Position numbers and translations under genes: made by a program
Part shown: positions 1 to 7,385 of the stretch, piece after piece
Layout of the letters: each line of letters opens with the position of its first letter
Numbering within the stretch: the first letter of the stretch is position 1
DNA from: JACIYW01 sp014359745
GTDB taxonomy: Bacteria; Pseudomonadota; Alphaproteobacteria; Rhodobacterales; Rhodobacteraceae
Direction of reading: 5' to 3'
Assembly (NCBI GenBank): GCA_050433985.1
Contig: JBNPWE010000004.1
Span: forward strand, 124,001 to 188,000
Length of the DNA: 64,000 nucleotides
Notes under the pieces: generated by a model
Seen by the model: the letters and a program-made list of their open reading frames with translations, nothing else
What the model was told of the DNA's origin: nothing
Database searches by the model: none

Positions 1-932
1 TGCACCACCGCCCCCGCGACAAAGATCGCCCCTTCCAGCGCATAGGTCGGCTTGCCGCCCAGTTGATAGGCGATGGTCGAGAGCAGGCGCGCCTGGCTGG
101 TCACCACCCTGTCGCCGGTGTTCATCAGCGCGAAACAGCCGGTGCCATAGGTGCTTTTGACCATACCAGGGGCAAAACACGCCTGCCCGATGGTCGCGGC
201 CTGCTGATCGCCGGCAACGCCCAGGATCGGCACTTCGGCCCCAAAGAGATCAGCGCGCGCCATCCCGAAATCGGCGGCGCAATCGTGCACCTTTGGCAGC
301 ATCGCGGCGGGGATATCGAAAAGGGTGCAGAGGGTCGCGCTCCACCCGCCCTTGTGGATGTCGTAAAGCATGGTGCGCGCGGCATTAGTCGCATCGGTCG
401 CATGCACGCGCCCGCCTGTCAGTTGCCAGATCAGATAGCTGTCGACCGTGCCGAACAGCAGATCGCCGCGCGCGGCGCGGGCGCGGGCGCCGTCGACATG
501 ATCCAGCAGCCATGCCAGCTTGCTGGCCGAAAAATAGGGATCAAGCAGCAGGCCGGTGCGGGCGCGGATCATCGGTTCATGCCCCTCGGCGCGCAGGCGG
601 TCACACAGGGGCGCGGTGCGCCGGTCTTGCCAGACGATGGCGTTGTGGATCGGCGCGCCGTTGGCGCGATCCCAGACAATCGTGGTTTCGCGCTGATTGG
701 TGATGCCGATCCCGGCCAGATCGCCCGCATTGATACCGGCCTTGGCGATGGCGGCCTTTGCCATGGCAAGGGTGGTTTGCCAAAGATCGGCGGGGGCATG
801 TTCCACCCAGCCGGATCGGGGGAAATGCTGGGGAAATTCCTGCTGCGCGGTGGCCACAACCGCCATCTGCGCGTCAAAGACGATGGCCCGGCTGGATGTG
901 GTGCCCTGATCAAGCGCCAGAATATGCCCCAT
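1..932 (-). CDS. glpK: Glycerol kinase, 5' part (gene runs off the left edge)
   Basis: ATP-dependent glycerol kinase making sn-glycerol 3-phosphate in the cytoplasm. The reading frame begins at ATG 932 with MGHILALDQGTTSSRAIVFD, the phosphate-1 motif of the FGGY sugar-kinase family, and continues with the GITNQRETTIVWDR and AIVWQDRRT blocks typical of GlpK. About 310 codons are present out of a usual ~495, so the C-terminal ATPase half lies outside the window. The reverse-strand frame is open to position 1. No partner gene (glpF, glpD) is visible on this side. Identification is firm from the motifs. Confidence 0.93.
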   Translation of the reverse strand, partial: MGHILALDQGTTSSRAIVFDAQMAVVATAQQEFPQHFPRSGWVEHAPADLWQTTLAMAKAAIAKAGINAGDLAGIGITNQRETTIVWDRANGAPIHNAIVWQDRRTAPLCDRLRAEGHEPMIRARTGLLLDPYFSASKLAWLLDHVDGARARAARGDLLFGTVDSYLIWQLTGGRVHATDATNAARTMLYDIHKGGWSATLCTLFDIPAAMLPKVHDCAADFGMARADLFGAEVPILGVAGDQQAATIGQACFAPGMVKSTYGTGCFALMNTGDRVVTSQARLLSTIAYQLGGKPTYALEGAIFVAGAVV

Positions 933-959
933 CGCCACCGCCCCTAACCAGGACCGCCC

Positions 960-1175
960 CTAACCAAGCGCGATGCCCGCAACCACCATCATCAGCCCGA
1001 TCGCCGAGACCGCCAGCGCCGCCATGTTGATCACGACAATACGTTGCAGCCGGGCGCGGCGCGCGCCGTCATCCATCGCGGCGCCGCGTGCCTGCACCGC
1101 CAGCCGGATGCACCAGATCAGCATGCCAACCCCGACAAGCGCCAGCGCCGCCCCGATCCAGATCAGCATCTCCAT
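960..1175 (-). CDS. Small two-helix membrane protein, unknown function
   Basis: A 71-residue protein beginning MEMLIWIGAALALVGVG. It has two hydrophobic segments (about residues 4-24 and 46-69) separated by a basic and polar stretch with several Arg residues, so both ends probably face the same side of the inner membrane. An upstream extension of the frame to 1304 is Arg/Gly-rich and looks non-coding, which is why I start at 1175. It lies 27 bp upstream of glpK on the same strand and could be co-transcribed. Function is unknown. Confidence 0.6.
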   Translation of the reverse strand: MEMLIWIGAALALVGVGMLIWCIRLAVQARGAAMDDGARRARLQRIVVINMAALAVSAIGLMMVVAGIALG

Positions 1176-1300
1176 GTCGCGTGCCCCCGCCCTGTTCCGC
1201 CTGCCCGCGATCTTGCGGCCCGTCCCCCGATCTAGACCAGCCCATCCCATCACGCAAGCAAGGCCCGATCCGCCGGTCCGCCCGCGTCGGGATAGTCGGG

Positions 1301-1342
1301 CCACCCCTTGATCGCCACCCCTTGATCGCCGCCCCTTGATCC
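1301..1342. repeat. Three tandem copies of a 14-bp unit
   Basis: Units CCACCCCTTGATCG at 1301-1314 and 1315-1328 are identical; the third (1329-1342) differs at two bases. The array lies in the gap between two divergent genes, about 50 bp before the gapR-like start codon. It may be simple slippage or a set of binding sites. Confidence 0.75.
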
Positions 1343-1391
1343 CGGCCCCGACCGCGCGTAGGCAGTGCGCATCCCGCTACAGGAGCGCGCA

Positions 1392-1652
1392 ATGTCTGAC
1401 ACCATCACCGATGCCACCTATAATGTCACCGCCGAAGAACTGCGCCAGTTCATCGAACGCTATGAACATCTTGAGGCCGAAAAAAAGGACATCGCCGATC
1501 AGCAGAAAGAGGTGATGGCAGAGGCCAAGGGACGTGGCTATGACACCAAGGTGCTGCGCAAGGTGATCGCGATCCGCAAGCGCGACGCCGCCGATCTGGC
1601 CGAGGAAGAGGCGGTGATGGAACTTTACCTTGCCGCTTTGGGCATGGCGTAA
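1392..1652 (+). CDS. gapR: DUF2312 / GapR-family DNA-binding protein
   Basis: An 86-residue protein (MSDTITDATYNVTAEELRQF...) of the DUF2312/UPF0335 family, which includes Caulobacter GapR, a small coiled-coil protein that binds overtwisted AT-rich DNA and helps topoisomerases ahead of replication and transcription forks. Visible features are a long charged helix (residues ~15-55, rich in Glu and Lys), the family block KGRGYDTKVLRKVIAIRK, and an acidic C-terminal helix. Length matches the family. Start chosen at ATG 1392 because AGGAG lies just upstream; an in-frame ATG at 1365 would place nine non-family residues before it. The GapR function is inferred from homology. Confidence 0.87.
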   Translation: MSDTITDATYNVTAEELRQFIERYEHLEAEKKDIADQQKEVMAEAKGRGYDTKVLRKVIAIRKRDAADLAEEEAVMELYLAALGMA

Positions 1653-1707
1653 GGCAGGACCGCCGCGCCGAAAGGCACCGGTGCGGCGCGCAGCACCCAG
1701 CTACAGG

Positions 1708-2583
1708 TCAGGGGCCGATGAAGGTCACACCCGGCAGGCGCGCGATGGTTTCAACGTCATTGTCGAAATTCTCGGTCAGTTCGGACAGGTAATCTTCGGT
1801 CCAGCCGGGCAGATCCACCTCTACCTCGACCGCTTCGGGGCGGGCGAATTTCGACAGGAAGGCCGAAACCACCCGGCGGCGCTGCACCTCGGTGGGTGGC
1901 GGGTTTTCGGAAAGATAGGTGGTCAGCCTGCTCATGCCCTCGGGCATCATGATGTCGGCCAGGATATCAAGGGTGCCGTCCAGCACCGTAAAGGGATCGT
2001 GGCCGCTGACCTCGCGCAGAACCTCGGGCCAGATCACGGGCGTGTCCTCGTCGCACCAGACGGTCACCGGCACTTCGGGGGCGCCTTCGCGCATGGCGAT
2101 CACGGTTTCGGACCAATGCAGCATCAAGGGATCGCAGCCGTTCAGGAAGGCCTGATAATCGGTGGTTTCTACCTTGGCCATCAGCGACGGAAGAAATGTC
2201 GCCGGATTGCGGACCGCCAGAAAGAATTCACAGTCCTGTCCCGGAAACATCGCGGCATAGATCTTTGCCCGCTGTGCCATCATCGGATAGATCATGCCTT
2301 GCGCCAGAACCCGCTGCGGGACGCAGATGAAATTGTCATATGACAGGACGATACGTTCGGCATGATCCACATCCAGGATCGCATCCAGAAGCGCCTGTTC
2401 GGCATCGGGGCTGGCAAGGCTGCCATCCGAAGCCTGCATCGTCTTGCGCAGCAACTGCCGGTAACGCCCGGTGCCGGGCACCACGATGCCCTCTTTCGAC
2501 AGGATGTCACAATTTTTCAGCAAGCTGCGGATCAACCGGTCGCCGTCGGTGCAATGCGCCCCGAAATGAATGGCAATCTGCAT
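1708..2583 (-). CDS. Conserved protein resembling a degenerate sulfotransferase
   Basis: A 291-residue protein starting MQIAIHFGAHCTDGDRLIRS. The beginning has the layout of bacterial sulfotransferase-like proteins (IHIGxHKTGTT...), a strand followed by a loop and helix, but the PAPS-binding loop residues K-T-G-T-T are replaced by C-T-D-G-D. Later pieces such as ERIVLSYDNF and FFLAVRNPATFLPSLMAK sit where sulfotransferases have the 3'-phosphate site (VRDP...). I infer the fold is kept but catalysis is doubtful. It ends convergently with gapR, 55 bp apart. No function can be assigned; a glycan- or lipid-modifying role is only a guess. Confidence 0.6.
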   Translation of the reverse strand: MQIAIHFGAHCTDGDRLIRSLLKNCDILSKEGIVVPGTGRYRQLLRKTMQASDGSLASPDAEQALLDAILDVDHAERIVLSYDNFICVPQRVLAQGMIYPMMAQRAKIYAAMFPGQDCEFFLAVRNPATFLPSLMAKVETTDYQAFLNGCDPLMLHWSETVIAMREGAPEVPVTVWCDEDTPVIWPEVLREVSGHDPFTVLDGTLDILADIMMPEGMSRLTTYLSENPPPTEVQRRRVVSAFLSKFARPEAVEVEVDLPGWTEDYLSELTENFDNDVETIARLPGVTFIGP

Positions 2584-2671
2584 CTGTTCCCCATTATGCC
2601 CAGTTTGCGGCTGCCCTACCCTATACGGGGTTTTATGGACAGGGAAACCCGAATCCTGTAACCGGTCGGCA

Positions 2672-4423
2672 ATGAACGGAAAAAACGATCAACCGGGGCT
2701 TGGGGCGGGCGGTGGGGCGGTGGGCCTGCCCGATCCCGCCCTGCCCGGCCCCGATCCTGCCGCGTCAGGCCCGGTCGGCCCCGCCCTTGGTGCCGGGCCA
2801 CGCCTGCGCGGCGGGATCGATCTTTGGTCGGCGGGGGCGCTGATCATTGCCGCGATCGTGCTGGCGCCGATATTGGCGGTTGTGTGGCTGGCGCTGTCGC
2901 CGACCCAGAACATCTGGCCGCATCTGCTGGCCACCACCTTGCCGCGCTACATGACCAACACGCTTGTGTTGATGACGGGTGTCGGGGCCCTGGTGGCATC
3001 GGTGGGCACCGGGGCTGCGTGGCTGGTGGTGATGTACCGCTTTCCGCTGTCGCGCTGGCTGGAATATCTGCTGCTGCTGCCGCTGGCGGTGCCTGCCTAT
3101 GTCGGGGCCTATGCGCTGGTGGATTTTCTGGATTATTCCGGCCCGGTGCAGATCATGCTGCGCGAGGTCTTCGGCTGGCAAAGCGCGCGCGATTACCGCT
3201 TTCCCGAGATCCGGTCGGCGGGCGCGGCGATCGTGGTGCTTTCGGCCGCGCTTTACCCCTATGTCTATCTGCTGGCGCGCGCCGCCTTCCGCGAGCAATC
3301 GGGCGGCGCCTATGAGGTGGCGCGGGCATTGGGTGCCGGCCCTTTCGGGGTGTTCTTTCGGGTGGGCCTGCCGCTGGCGCGCCCGGCCATCGCGGCGGGG
3401 GCGGCGCTGGCGATGATGGAAACGGTCAACGATTTCGGCGTGGTCGATTTCTTTGGGGTGCAGACACTGACCACCGGGATTTTCACGGTCTGGCTGTCGG
3501 CCGGGAACGTCGGGGGGGCGGCGCAACTGGCCACGGTCATTCTGGTGCTGATCCTGGCGCTGGTGATGCTGGAACGGCTGAGCAGGCGCAGGCAGCGCTT
3601 TCACGCCCAGGGCCGCAGCCTGCGCCCGATTGATCGGCAAACCCTGCGCGGCGCGCGGGGCTGGATCGCGGCGGCGCTGTGCGCGGTGCCCTTCGTGGCG
3701 GGGTTCGTGGTGCCGGTTGCGGTGATCGGCAGCCATGCCCTTGGCGAGACAGGCGGCTGGGTTGATCCGGGGCTGGCGCGCGCGCTGGCGCATACGGTGA
3801 CGGTGGGGGGGGCGGCGGCGCTGATCACCGTGGTGGCGGCGTTGTTCCTGGTGCATGGCGTGCGCCTTGGCGGACGGCGGCTGGCGCGGCTGGCCCTGCC
3901 CTTCACCACCATCGGCTACGCGGCGCCGGGCGCGGTGTTGGCGGTGGGCATCCTGATCCCGCTTGCCGCCCTTGACCACCATATCGCCGACGCCATCCTG
4001 GCGCTGAGCGGGCATGATCCCGGCCTGATCCTGACCGGCAGCGCCTTTGCCATCGTGCTGGCCTATGTGGTGCGGTTCTTCGCCATTGCGCAGGGGGCGA
4101 CAGACGCCGCCTTTGGCCGGGTATCGCCCAGCCTGCCGATGGCCGCGCGATCGCTTGGCCGCACCGCGGGCGGCACGCTGCGCGCGGTTTATCTGCCGTT
4201 GATGCGCGGATCGGTCGGCACGGCGCTGTTGCTGGTCTTTGTCGATTGCGTCAAGGAACTGCCCGCGACGCTGCTGCTGCGGCCCTTCAACTACAACACC
4301 CTGTCCACACGGGTGTTCGAGAAGGCCGGGGTAGAGGATCTGGGCGGCGCATCGCCCGCGGCATTGCTGGTGGTGCTGGTCGGGCTGGCGGCGGTGGCGC
4401 TGCTGGCGCGGGCAAATCGCTAG
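2672..4423 (+). CDS. Iron(III)-type ABC transporter permease (FbpB/SfuB family)
   Basis: A 583-residue inner-membrane protein made of two homologous permease halves, about twelve transmembrane segments in all. Each half carries the cytoplasmic EAA loop that contacts the ATPase: EVARALGAGPFGVFFRVGLP in the first and AARSLGRTAGGTLRAVYLP in the second. This double-permease form is characteristic of ferric iron importers (SfuB/FbpB/AfuB) and the related ThiP. A Pro/Gly-rich N-terminal tail of ~45 residues precedes the first segment. Start chosen at ATG 2672; the frame extends upstream but is not membrane-like. The binding protein and ATPase are not in the window, so the substrate is inferred from family only. 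Confidence 0.85.
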   Translation: MNGKNDQPGLGAGGGAVGLPDPALPGPDPAASGPVGPALGAGPRLRGGIDLWSAGALIIAAIVLAPILAVVWLALSPTQNIWPHLLATTLPRYMTNTLVLMTGVGALVASVGTGAAWLVVMYRFPLSRWLEYLLLLPLAVPAYVGAYALVDFLDYSGPVQIMLREVFGWQSARDYRFPEIRSAGAAIVVLSAALYPYVYLLARAAFREQSGGAYEVARALGAGPFGVFFRVGLPLARPAIAAGAALAMMETVNDFGVVDFFGVQTLTTGIFTVWLSAGNVGGAAQLATVILVLILALVMLERLSRRRQRFHAQGRSLRPIDRQTLRGARGWIAAALCAVPFVAGFVVPVAVIGSHALGETGGWVDPGLARALAHTVTVGGAAALITVVAALFLVHGVRLGGRRLARLALPFTTIGYAAPGAVLAVGILIPLAALDHHIADAILALSGHDPGLILTGSAFAIVLAYVVRFFAIAQGATDAAFGRVSPSLPMAARSLGRTAGGTLRAVYLPLMRGSVGTALLLVFVDCVKELPATLLLRPFNYNTLSTRVFEKAGVEDLGGASPAALLVVLVGLAAVALLARANR

Positions 4424-4483
4424 GCGCCGCGCTAAAACCCTTGCGCCCGACGCCTTGGGCCACTACCAGAACCGCGTGGTTTC

Positions 4484-4560
4484 GCCGGTGTAGCTCAGAT
4501 GGCCAGAGCTGCGATTTTGTAAGTCGAGGGTCGGGGGTTCGAATCCCTCCACCGGCACCA
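4484..4560 (+). tRNA. tRNA-Thr (anticodon TGT)
   Basis: 77 nt including encoded CCA. Acceptor GCCGGTG pairs with CACCGGC, the D stem is GCTC/GAGC, the T arm GGGGG-TTCGAAT-CCCTC. The anticodon loop TTTGTAA gives TGT (Thr, codon ACA). The first anticodon-stem pair is a G-A mismatch, the rest pair normally. Confidence 0.9.
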
Positions 4561-4577
4561 TCCCCCGGATTTCACCG

Positions 4578-4856
4578 TCAGCCCCCGACCGAGGCGGCCG
4601 TGATCGCCTGCCGGATGCGGTCGGGCATTGTCGGCATGTCGAGGTGATCGATGCCCGGCGGCGACAGCGCACCCAACGGTTCATTGGCGAAGCTTGTCTG
4701 ATGCAGAACCCGGCCCCCAAGGAATACCACCGCCTGCCCGCCACGCCATTCATGGCAGGCAGTGGCGGCGGTTGGATCGCGAGTGGCCGGGTGGTGATGC
4801 GGCGGCGGAATTTCCTGTTCGGGGGGTTCATGGCGTTTGTCAGAACAGGCCCAGAA
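4578..4856 (-). CDS. Hypothetical short protein, possibly a fragment
   Basis: An open frame between two tRNA genes with GC-rich third positions in the usual style of this genome. From the in-frame ATG at about 4856 it encodes ~93 residues starting MFWACSDKRHEPPEQ, ending ...RIRQAITAASVGG. A hydrophobic stretch (VIAPAITFMFWAC) directly precedes the Cys and lies partly upstream of the ATG, so it may once have been a lipoprotein signal whose true start is lost. A His/Pro-rich stretch follows (PPPHHHP). I recognise no family. It lies at the edge of a decayed region and may be a remnant. Confidence 0.35.
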   Translation of the reverse strand, partial: FWACSDKRHEPPEQEIPPPHHHPATRDPTAATACHEWRGGQAVVFLGGRVLHQTSFANEPLGALSPPGIDHLDMPTMPDRIRQAITAASVGG

Positions 4857-4927
4857 CATGAAAGTGATAGCCGGGGCGATAACCGCTTGACCGCCCCGCT
4901 CGAAAAAACTAGGGAGAACAAGCCTCC

Positions 4928-5001
4928 GGCGGGTTGGCGGAGAGGTTACGCAGCGGATTGCAAATCCGTGTAGGCCGGTTCGATTCCGGCACCCGCCTCC
5001 A
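4928..5001 (+). tRNA. tRNA-Cys (anticodon GCA)
   Basis: 74 nt including CCA. Acceptor GGCGGGT pairs with ACCCGCC, discriminator T as usual for Cys, anticodon loop TTGCAAA. A rho-independent terminator follows within 12 nt. Confidence 0.94.
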
Positions 5002-5012
5002 AGTTTTCGTGC

Positions 5013-5039
5013 AACCCGCTGTTTTTCGGCGGGTTTTTT
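5013..5039 (+). terminator. Rho-independent terminator of tRNA-Cys
   Basis: Stem AACCCGC (5013-5019) / GCGGGTT (5029-5035) with a 9-nt loop, followed by a run of T. It directly follows tRNA-Cys. Confidence 0.85.
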
Positions 5040-5116
5040 GGTATGCTGCCGCCAGAATACGGCGTCTTGGCCGATACGAGCACCCGTCAAGCCCCCGTTA
5101 ACTCGGGCTTTCTGCC

Positions 5117-5599
5117 TGCAGGCTCTTGCCCGAGGGCGTGTTCCTGTCGGATGCGCAGAACCACGCCTCGATGATCGAGGCTATCCGCGCGGCGGGCTGT
5201 GACAAGCGCATATTCCGCCACAACGATCTTGGCCACCTTGAGGACCTGCTGAAGGCGCTGCGGCGCGAGCGCTGCAAGGTGATCGCCTTCGAGAGCGCCT
5301 ATTCGATGGAAGGCGACATCGCCCCGATTGCCGGGATCGTCGAACTGGCGAGGGCATATGGCGCGCTGACCTATCTCGACGAGGTCCATGCGGTGGGCAT
5401 GCATGGACCGACCGGCGCCGGCATCGCCGAGGCGGAGGGGCTTGGCAAGGCCATCAACATCGTGCAGGGCACATTGGCCAAGGCGTTCGGTGTGATCGGC
5501 GGCTATATCGCGGCCAGCGCACCAATTGTCAATGCGATCCGCAGCCATGGCGGCGGCTTCATCTTCACCACGGCGATTCCGCCCGCGGTGGCCGCGGGC
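5117..5599 (+). pseudogene. hemA: 5-aminolevulinate synthase fragment (central part)
   Basis: The frame from about 5117 matches the middle of HemA, the PLP enzyme that condenses glycine and succinyl-CoA. Recognisable blocks are FLSDAQNHASMIEAIR, RIFRHNDLGHLEDLL, FESAYSMEGDIAPI, TYLDEVHAVGMHGPTGAG, the PLP-lysine motif GTLAKAFGVIGGYIAAS and GFIFTTAIPP. About 160 of ~405 residues remain: roughly the first 150 and last 90 are missing, so it cannot be functional. At 5599 the homology stops abruptly and continues in frame into an SCO-like C-terminus, showing a deletion joint. No ribosome-binding site is visible; the nearest in-frame start would be TTG 5126. Confidence 0.88.
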
Positions 5600-5836
5600 G
5601 ACTATGCTCACTGGCACGAGGCCGATGGCGCCGTCTGGACGGTGGCGCGCCCGGCGGCGCAGGACCTGCCGCAACTGCTGGACGCCTACGGCGTGACGGT
5701 GATCCCCGACCGGATCGGCGGTTTCACCCACAACACCGCGCTGCATGTCGTGACACCTTCGGCGCGGCTGGCGGCGATCCTCGACGTGGACGATCTCGAC
5801 GGGGCCGAGGCGGCGCTGGCCCGTGTGCCGCGATGA
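5600..5836 (+). pseudogene. SCO1/SenC-family C-terminal fragment fused to hemA remnant
   Basis: Directly after the hemA homology the same frame encodes about 78 residues (EADGAVWTVARPAAQ..., YGVTVIPDRIGGFTHNTALHV, ILDVDDLDGAEAAL) that look like the C-terminal half of an SCO/SenC copper-chaperone thioredoxin fold, including the conserved His in GGFTHNTALHVV. The N-terminal half with the CxxxC copper site is missing. Its stop codon overlaps the start of the next gene (ATGA at 5833), a natural operon junction, so the downstream order sco - membrane gene - FNT is ancestral. The family call is from motif recognition and is moderately sure. Confidence 0.6.
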
Positions 5837-6271
5837 TCGGGCGGGTTCATATCGCCGCCGCGCTGGTACTGGGTGCGCTCGTGCTGCGCGCGCCGTTGGA
5901 AGCGCGTCCCCTGACCCATGTTCTGGTGCAACTGCCGATGCAGGCGCTGGCGGGTGCGCTATGGGAGGCGGGCAAGTTCGTCTCGCTGCCTCTCCTCGTC
6001 GGCCTGCCCCTGCGGCTTGGCTGGGCGCGGGCGCATCCGCTGTTGCGCGGGGTGCTCAAGGCACAGGCGCTCTCGATGCTGGGGGGGTGCTGGCGTTTCT
6101 TTATACCCATGCGCCGGTCAGGCTCTGCAATGCCTATCTGGCCAGGATCAAGTGCGCCTCGGGCTTGGCTTTCTCGCGCTGGCGCTGGCGCTGGCGGCGG
6201 CATGGGTGGCCCCGCTGATCTTTGCACAGAACACCCGGCCCACGGACCTGCCATCACGGGAAGGCATCGCA
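5833..6271 (+). pseudogene. Frameshifted small membrane protein gene
   Basis: Starts with ATG 5833 as MIGRVHIAAALVLGALVL and reads as a hydrophobic protein to about codon 85 (...QALSMLGG). It then continues in a different frame (VLAFLYTHAPVRLCNAYLA) and finally in a third (VRLGLGFLALALALAAAWVAPLIF), ending just before the next ATG at 6271. Two frameshifts, one in a run of seven G around 6080, break a protein that would have had three or four membrane helices. In its place between an SCO remnant and an FNT remnant it was probably part of a copper or nitrogen-oxide enzyme accessory operon; this is inference. Confidence 0.65.
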
Positions 6272-6759
6272 TGACCATCGCCGAATCCGTCGCCCATTTC
6301 GCCCGCTATGCGGCGGGCAAGGATGCAGCCCTGCGCGCTGATCCGCTGGGCTTTGCCCTTTCGGCAATGAAGGCCGGGGCCTATGTCGGCATCGGTATCA
6401 TCCTGATCTTCACGCTGGGCCAGACCGCCGAGCCAGAATGGCGCTATCTCGTGATGGGCGCGAGTTTCGGGATCACGCTGAAGCTGGTGATCTTCGCGGG
6501 CTCGGATCTCTTTACCGGGCACGCGATGTATGGCGCGCACGCTTGGCTGTCGGGATCATTACGGGCCGGTGCGGTGCAGCGGCTATGGGCGGCAAGCTGG
6601 GGCAGTAATCTGGCGGGCTCGGTGATCCTCGCGGCTCTTTTCGTGATCGGCGGCGGTGGCGTAGTGCTTCAGGCCGAGGGCGTAGACCGCCTGCACCAGA
6701 CCGCGCTCAATCCTGTAAACCTCTGTGAAATTGGCGAAATCGCTGCCAGTCCATCATAG
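6271..6759 (+). pseudogene. Formate/nitrite transporter (FNT/NirC) truncated at the C-terminus
   Basis: The frame from ATG 6271 (MTIAESVAHFARYAAG...) encodes 162 residues of the FNT channel family: ALSAMKAGAYVGIGIILIF, GASFGITLKLVIFAGSDLFT and WGSNLAGSVILAALFV are typical. FNT proteins are about 260-280 residues with six helices; here the protein ends after ~3.5 helices with an unrelated tail (NPVNLCEIGEIAASPS), at the border to AT-rich DNA. It is therefore a broken gene. The substrate would have been formate, nitrite or a similar small anion. Confidence 0.8.
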
Positions 6760-6924
6760 GGGCAACCGCCAAGAGGGGCATGTTGAAATTATTGGATTTT
6801 TTATTTTTATCAGTCATTTATCGCCCAGTCTTCAAGCCCGTTCTTGTCTCATATGTTGTAATTTGCACCTATTTTCGGTACAATTTATAATAAAAGTTGT
6901 AACTTTGGCCTCATGTTGTAACCC
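6760..6924. other. AT-rich spacer with three GTTGTAA repeats
   Basis: Base composition changes sharply from the GC-rich background. GTTGTAA occurs at 6855-6861, 6896-6902 and 6915-6921, on both sides of a sigma70-like promoter. This is probably the left flank of an old integrated element; the repeats could be operator or integrase arm sites. Confidence 0.55.
6863..6891 (+). promoter_or_regulatory. Near-consensus sigma70 promoter for the integrase remnant
   Basis: -35 TTGCAC (6863-6868), 17-bp spacer, -10 TATAAT (6886-6891). It points at the integrase remnant starting at 6925. Such a consensus promoter in AT-rich DNA is atypical for the host background. Confidence 0.65.
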
Positions 6925-7085
6925 ATGGGTACCATCATCAAGCGAAAGCGCAAAGACGGCTCTGTGCCGCCTGGCTCGCCCAGATCGCTGTCGGCGGGCT
7001 GGAAAAACCGTCTGGCGCGAGAACCGGACCTTCGAGCTCCGCTCGACCGCCGCGGCATGGATCGAGAAGCGCGAGAATTCCCGCA
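6925..7085 (+). pseudogene. Site-specific integrase remnant (N-terminus only, frameshifted)
   Basis: From ATG 6925 the frame reads MGTIIKRKRKDGS, then the similarity jumps to AWLAQIAV in a second frame and to RRAGKTVWRENRTFELRS...AAWIEKREN in a third. These pieces together match the N-terminal arm-binding domain of tyrosine integrases (form MGTIxxRxxKDGSxxxLAQI...ENRTFxxxxxAxxWxxKRE). The core-binding and catalytic domains are absent. It points toward the 3' end of tRNA-Met, consistent with an element once integrated near a tRNA gene. Confidence 0.7.
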
Positions 7086-7118
7086 TAGCTCAAGGATTTC
7101 TGGGGGCTATTCTGGGAG

Positions 7119-7140
7119 AAAACCCGAAGTGTCGGGTTTT
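7119..7140 (-). terminator. Terminator downstream of tRNA-Met
   Basis: Perfect 9-bp stem AAAACCCGA (7119-7127) / TCGGGTTTT (7132-7140) with a 4-nt loop. It ends 2 nt beyond the 3' end of the leftward tRNA-Met and carries a T run on that strand; the A/T arms make it potentially bidirectional. Confidence 0.8.
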
Positions 7141-7142
7141 GA

Positions 7143-7219
7143 TGGTAGCGGAGGAGGGACTTGAACCCCCGACACGCGGATTATGATTCCGCTGCTCTAA
7201 CCAACTGAGCTACTCCGCC
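7143..7219 (-). tRNA. tRNA-Met, elongator type (anticodon CAT)
   Basis: 77 nt with encoded CCA. 5' GGCGGAG pairs with CTCCGCT (G1-U72), anticodon stem GCGGA/TCCGC with loop ATCATAA. It lacks the C1-A72 mismatch and the GC-triplet anticodon stem of initiator tRNA. The sequence matches the elongator Met form rather than Ile2, which is represented by the other CAT tRNA at 63923. Confidence 0.85.
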
Positions 7220-7385
7220 ACGCTGGGGTTTCCCTAAGTCAGGGCCTGTAAGGCGTCAAGCGCAAATCCTCGAAAATCTGTCGAAGGCGGGGAGGCTTGC
7301 GCGGCGGGGCGGGAAAGCTGCAAATCCGGGGGTGCGTTTGCGCGTTTGAGCCGGTAATCAGGCGGGGCCAATCACAGGAACCGCC

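Noticed and set aside
4463..4921. Open frame containing EGFEPPTLDLQNRSSGHLSYTGE
   Set aside because: This is the translated reverse strand of tRNA-Thr, a known annotation artefact.
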